Shown here in pieces: positions 60,321 to 64,000 of a stretch of 64,000 bases of DNA. Each line of letters begins with the position of its first letter. Position 1 is the stretch's first letter. The notes beneath the pieces were generated by a model. It was not told the DNA's origin. It worked only from the letters and a program-made list of their open reading frames with translations, and did not search any database. The translations under genes were made by a program, and so were the position numbers. This stretch comes from Clostridia bacterium (GTDB lineage: Bacteria > Bacillota > Clostridia > TANB77 > CAG-465): NCBI GenBank assembly GCA_900772475.1, contig CAAHEI010000105.1, positions 1-64,000 of the forward strand. Reading direction: 5' to 3'.

Positions 60321-62225
60321 ATGGCAGGTAGACCAGAATATAAATCAAAATGGACGGGTCAAGAAATTGATAATGCTGTTGGAATGTTGATTGAAAATGG
60401 GGTAAAACCTCTTACGACTGGAGATATTGTACAAACGACTGGAAATAGTCCTACAAAAGTCATGAGTCAAGTAGCCGTTACAAATGCATTAGAAAATGTG
60501 GACCCTAGCGAAAAAATAAATGAAGCGATAGAAGAACATAATTCTAGTGAGCAGGCCCATCCATACATTCAAGACTTAATAAGTAATAAACCAAATGCAT
60601 TGAATGATAGAAGCGACTCACAGAAAGACACATATTCGGCTAACTATATAAACAACTCTTTTGCTCCGATAACTTTTGTGTCAAATCTTTATGCATCAAA
60701 GGTTAGTGACAATACTGCAGATTTGGTTGATAAGGCACCGGTTTTAAGTGCATCCAATACTTTGGTTTCTACTGCTACAACAAATACTGATTATAATTGG
60801 TCGTCTCCAGATTTCACATTTACTCGTGATTTAGAAGTTTCGACAACCTTAACAGCACAAAATTCGTTTGCACTTAATTTAACATTTCAAACAAGTAGAA
60901 ATGCAACCATATCGTGGGGGGCGAAAATTAAAGTTTCGCAAGATAATGGACAAAGTTGGACATACATCTCGGATAATCAAGCCTATGGAGCGATTTTCTA
61001 TGAAACTGGAATAGGTAACACGGCAATATTTAATGTGTTTACTAACACAATTCAAGGTACAGTTATTTATCCTATAGGTACTTTATTAGCAATAGAAATA
61101 TATAAAAAACAAACCAGTGCAACGGCTTTAACAACGACTGTTTATTGTGGAGTAGAAGTTGATAATGCAGGGATTTATACTTATGCCCAATTCAATTTTA
61201 CCAATGTAAATATTGGCACAGACCAATTGGAAGATGGTTCGGTAACAAAACAAAAACTGGAACAAAGTGTACAAGACACAATCAATAATGTTGCAAATAA
61301 GGTTGACAAACAAAGCATATTCGCTATTACGAAAAACACTATGTCTGTGAATAATGAAAATGGCGAATTTAGCATTCAAGGTAATTCTGTTCCATATAAA
61401 AGTTCAGTAAGAACGACTTTTAGTGGGGAACAAGTGAAAATTTCTAGTGCGGTGAACGATGGGTCATTGTCTTCCAATGTAACAATTTCTCCCACAAGCG
61501 TTGATGTCAAAGTCAATTCCAAAGATATTGAACAACTTAAGGAATCTCATGTAAAAATAAATGAAAAAGGAATTTATTATAATGATAAAAACATTTCTAA
61601 TATTCCAATACAATCAATAAATGAAACAGAATTGGGCAGACAAATCAATCTCGCCACAGACCTTGAAGTTGGAAAGTTATATTTATTGAGTGGGTTAGAC
61701 CCTACTGTAATTAGGGGAACATATAAAAATAAAAACGTTTACTTTTATAGTGGTAAACCCTATTTCCCTAACTATTATACTTATCAAGTATTAAAGCAAT
61801 TGGATAATCAACTTATATTTGAAAATTGCAACTTAACTCCAGTGGTTGGTGGTGCAGGATACAACTTAAATGCATCTTATTATCAGTATGCTAGAGTGAC
61901 AATAGACACAACTACTGGGTTAATTACAAATATTGAACCAGTTATAATGTTGAAAGGAGTTAATGGTGGGAATCTTTCGGCTAATTGTGTAGGTATATAT
62001 GCTCCAACAACATCAGGTACACAAGGACAAATACTGCAAAGCAATGGAAGTGACTCAGCACCCACTTGGATTGATAAAGTTGATGAAGTAAAAGTTGATG
62101 GCAAAACTATCAACAAAAATGCCTCAAATGAATTGCAAGCAATAGCAGTAATAGATACAACTGATGGTGAAATTATAACTTCAAATCAATTAAGAAAAGC
62201 AATAACAATCCGGAGGTATCTTTGA
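60321..62225 (+). CDS. Tail fibre (zero-frame product of recoded gene)
   Basis: 634 aa if translation stops at the TGA 62223-62225. The N-terminal MAGRPEYKSKWTGQEIDNAV is a common fibre start; AEEHNSSEQAHPYIQDLIS-type and NALNDRSDSQKDTYSANYIN segments and a beta-helical body with NISNIPIQSINETELGRQIN follow. The last codons ATC-CGG-AGG-TAT-CTT-TGA form a prfB-like +1 frameshift site; with the shift the protein continues into the LRR domain for 1079 aa in total. AAAGGAG site. Confidence 0.85.
   Translation: MAGRPEYKSKWTGQEIDNAVGMLIENGVKPLTTGDIVQTTGNSPTKVMSQVAVTNALENVDPSEKINEAIEEHNSSEQAHPYIQDLISNKPNALNDRSDSQKDTYSANYINNSFAPITFVSNLYASKVSDNTADLVDKAPVLSASNTLVSTATTNTDYNWSSPDFTFTRDLEVSTTLTAQNSFALNLTFQTSRNATISWGAKIKVSQDNGQSWTYISDNQAYGAIFYETGIGNTAIFNVFTNTIQGTVIYPIGTLLAIEIYKKQTSATALTTTVYCGVEVDNAGIYTYAQFNFTNVNIGTDQLEDGSVTKQKLEQSVQDTINNVANKVDKQSIFAITKNTMSVNNENGEFSIQGNSVPYKSSVRTTFSGEQVKISSAVNDGSLSSNVTISPTSVDVKVNSKDIEQLKESHVKINEKGIYYNDKNISNIPIQSINETELGRQINLATDLEVGKLYLLSGLDPTVIRGTYKNKNVYFYSGKPYFPNYYTYQVLKQLDNQLIFENCNLTPVVGGAGYNLNASYYQYARVTIDTTTGLITNIEPVIMLKGVNGGNLSANCVGIYAPTTSGTQGQILQSNGSDSAPTWIDKVDEVKVDGKTINKNASNELQAIAVIDTTDGEIITSNQLRKAITIRRYL
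62211..62225 (+). promoter_or_regulatory. prfB-type +1 programmed frameshift site
   Basis: CGG-AGG-TAT-CTT-TGA: a GGAGG internal Shine-Dalgarno, the 3-nt spacer TAT, then the slippery CTT and stop TGA, the same arrangement as in bacterial prfB (AGG-GGG-TAT-CTT-TGA). A +1 slip skips T62223 and reads GAA-GCA-GGT in the LRR frame. No start codon serves that frame before GTG 62281. Confidence 0.8.
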
Positions 62226-63561
62226 AGCAGGTGTTTATAATCACGAAACGCATGAACTCATAGCAACTTGGGCAGATTTAGTGACAGATGATGTAAATGA
62301 CACTACAAAACCATTTTATCAAAGTATAAGTGGTGGGTTAATAACTATAATGCCAATGGATGGCTACACTGATACAACTTATGATGGCTGCGACTTGTAT
62401 TTAGATGATTATGTGCAAAGTCTTTATTATGCATCGGGTGGCATAACTTTTAAATTTCCATTTAATGTTGCAAATGTTATTTTGTCAAATGGGCTTAAAC
62501 ATAATGCCCCAGTCCTTGATTTTAATGATACAGAGCAAATTACGACAACTTACAATAATGCCCAATACATTGGTAGCGATTCAAATCCATATTTGATGCT
62601 ATATAAAATACCAGATAATGTAACTTCATTGGAAATAAATGAGAAGACAAAAATTATAAATCAATTCTATACAGATGGTTTTACTGGCGCTCAATTAAGT
62701 TCAATCACTATACCAAATTCAATTCAAGATATACCTTCACAACTTACAATGATGCCGCTTTTGAAAAATGAAACTAATTTACACGGAAATGCTTACTATG
62801 CAGGAAATTCGGAAAATCCATACATTGTGCTTATGGAAGCAAAAGATACAACTATAACTGAATGTGAAATAAATCCAAATACAAAATTTATCGGAGTATA
62901 TGCATTTGATGGATGCACTTCACTAACAAATATAAATTTGCCTAATTCTGTAACTAATATAGAAGAAATTGCATTTAGAAAGTGTGGGTTAACCTCCATA
63001 AATATACCAAATAGTGTAGTAAAAATTGATGTACAAGCATTTGGACAAACTCAATTAACAACAGTTACATTACCAAATAGTATAGAATTTTTAGGACGTG
63101 GAGTATTTAATATATGCAAAAGTTTAACAACTGTAAATATACCTGAAAAAATAACATTTATTCCAGATAATTTTTGTTATTTTTGTAATTCTTTGACAAA
63201 TGTTACTACTCATGATAATATAGAAATAATAGGAAGAACTGCATTTTATAAGGCAATATTTACAAGTTTTGATTTTGGTAAAAAACTCAAGTGCATTAAA
63301 AGAAGTGCTTTCTCAAATTGTGCGAACTTGAATAATGTGGTTTTGCCAAATACAATTAAAAGAATTGAAACGTCTGCTTTCGCTAGTTGTGCTTCATTGA
63401 CAAAATTGACTATTCTTGCAACAACGCCACCAAATCTTGTAAATATAAATGCTTTTCCAACAAATCTTGCAACAATTTATGTACCAAAAGGTAGTTTGGA
63501 TTCGTACAAAACAGCGACAAACTGGGCTTCATTCGCAGATAAATTTGTTGAGTTGAGTTAA
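62224..63561 (+). CDS. BspA-like LRR domain of the tail fibre (+1 frame)
   Basis: 445 aa read from GAA 62224 (EAGVYNHETHELIATWADLV..., the usual entry to phage BspA-type LRR proteins). At least five LRR_5 (BspA/TpLRR) repeats: TSLTNINLPNSVTNIEEIAF, LTSINIPNSVVKIDVQAF, LTTVTLPNSIEFLGRGVF, LTTVNIPEKITFIPDNF, LNNVVLPNTIKRIETSAF. The end PPNLVNINAFPTNLATIYVP is typical. Probably surface recognition by the fibre tip. It lacks a proper start, supporting +1 fusion; GTG 62281 without a clear RBS is the only alternative. Confidence 0.8.
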   Translation, partial: EAGVYNHETHELIATWADLVTDDVNDTTKPFYQSISGGLITIMPMDGYTDTTYDGCDLYLDDYVQSLYYASGGITFKFPFNVANVILSNGLKHNAPVLDFNDTEQITTTYNNAQYIGSDSNPYLMLYKIPDNVTSLEINEKTKIINQFYTDGFTGAQLSSITIPNSIQDIPSQLTMMPLLKNETNLHGNAYYAGNSENPYIVLMEAKDTTITECEINPNTKFIGVYAFDGCTSLTNINLPNSVTNIEEIAFRKCGLTSINIPNSVVKIDVQAFGQTQLTTVTLPNSIEFLGRGVFNICKSLTTVNIPEKITFIPDNFCYFCNSLTNVTTHDNIEIIGRTAFYKAIFTSFDFGKKLKCIKRSAFSNCANLNNVVLPNTIKRIETSAFASCASLTKLTILATTPPNLVNINAFPTNLATIYVPKGSLDSYKTATNWASFADKFVELS

Positions 63562-63571
63562 AGGGGGAAAT

Positions 63572-64000
63572 ATGGGAATAATACTTAGAAATAATAAAAC
63601 TATAACACCATCAATAGTTATTGAAAAAATTGAAAAATCAGACGAATGGAAGCCAGATGCTGATATGGTTTGGGCTAAAAGTGTTTGTGAAAATGATGTG
63701 CAAGAAGGATTTCAATGTAAAGTCTTGCAAATGATAAATAATTATTATACTTATACCGATATTGTTGTACCAAATAATGGTGCAGTAAAAACAAGTGATG
63801 GTGGATACTATACAGAAAATGTAACTCACACTTGGGATGACACAAATGCCAAGCAAAGTGAGACAGGAGATTATAAACTTAGATGGTTGATTTATTACGA
63901 TAATGATAATGTTAGTGCAGTTACAAATATATTAGATAATGCTATGTATACTTGTCTGAGTAATAAAAAATTTGATAATCTTACTTTTAGAAGTAAACAA
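63572..64000 (+). CDS. Partial tail/fibre protein
   Basis: 143 codons to the window edge, open at the 3' end. GGGGGAAAT site. EWKPDADMVWAKSVCENDVQ, VVPNNGAVKTSDGGYYTEN, HTWDDTNAKQSETGDYKLRW resembles the region preceding LRR domains in phage fibre proteins, suggesting a further fibre gene. Confidence 0.7.
   Translation, partial: MGIILRNNKTITPSIVIEKIEKSDEWKPDADMVWAKSVCENDVQEGFQCKVLQMINNYYTYTDIVVPNNGAVKTSDGGYYTENVTHTWDDTNAKQSETGDYKLRWLIYYDNDNVSAVTNILDNAMYTCLSNKKFDNLTFRSKQ

Overview
The window is almost entirely a tailed-phage genome (siphovirus-like gene order), very AT-rich, with Shine-Dalgarno sites of the AAGGAG/GGGGG type and consensus sigma-A-type promoters. That points to a phage or prophage of a low-GC Firmicutes-type host. 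TGA is used as a stop (for example at 29729-29731), so the standard bacterial code applies. Bases 1 to about 175 look like host DNA: they read as the start of a GGDEF (diguanylate cyclase) domain that breaks off where a phage cytosine methyltransferase gene, also broken, begins on the other strand. This looks like a prophage-host junction.

Layout. (1) 152-22163, all leftward: truncated C5 methyltransferase, PP-loop (PAPS-reductase-like) ATPase, XRE repressor with four TGCA-N6-TGCA operators, a winged-helix protein behind an RBS-sequestering hairpin, an SbcC/Rad50-like ATPase with zinc hook, tyrosine integrase, adenine methyltransferase, PD-(D/E)XK-type nuclease, CHC2 primase zinc domain, DnaB/T7-like helicase, replisome-organiser-like proteins, then about 28 small unknown genes read from one strong promoter at 22196-22224. 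The octamer TATAACAG occurs 17 times on the coding strand between 12.0 and 21.7 kb. (2) 22225-23502: a divergent non-coding control region. (3) 23541-26586, rightward: sigma/NUMOD1-like protein, methylase-like protein, a large structured non-coding RNA of ROOL/GOLLD type, and tRNA-Leu(UAA). (4) 26900-29731: a two-gene RNA polymerase of the YonO / eukaryotic RdRP (double-psi beta-barrel) superfamily. (5) 31010-64000: head module (decoration paralogues, terminase, portal, protease/scaffold, major capsid), an IscB nuclease with its omegaRNA placed between connector genes, tail module with tape measure, baseplate, carbohydrate-binding and fibre genes, and a BspA-like leucine-rich-repeat fibre domain.

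The most notable elements are: an almost exact copy of the bacterial prfB (RF2) +1 programmed-frameshift site that would fuse the 634-aa tail fibre to a 445-aa LRR domain (62211-62225); a complete type I hammerhead ribozyme one base after the major tail gene (47131-47192); the split phage RNA polymerase together with a repeated TTATAGAAAA motif that sits after terminators and before late gene blocks (candidate promoters); a phage-borne IscB/omegaRNA; and the large ornate RNA near a tRNA. RNA-level control (ribozyme, recoding, guide RNA, ornate RNA, RBS hairpin) is unusually dense. All assignments are from reading the sequence; no database search or folding program was run.
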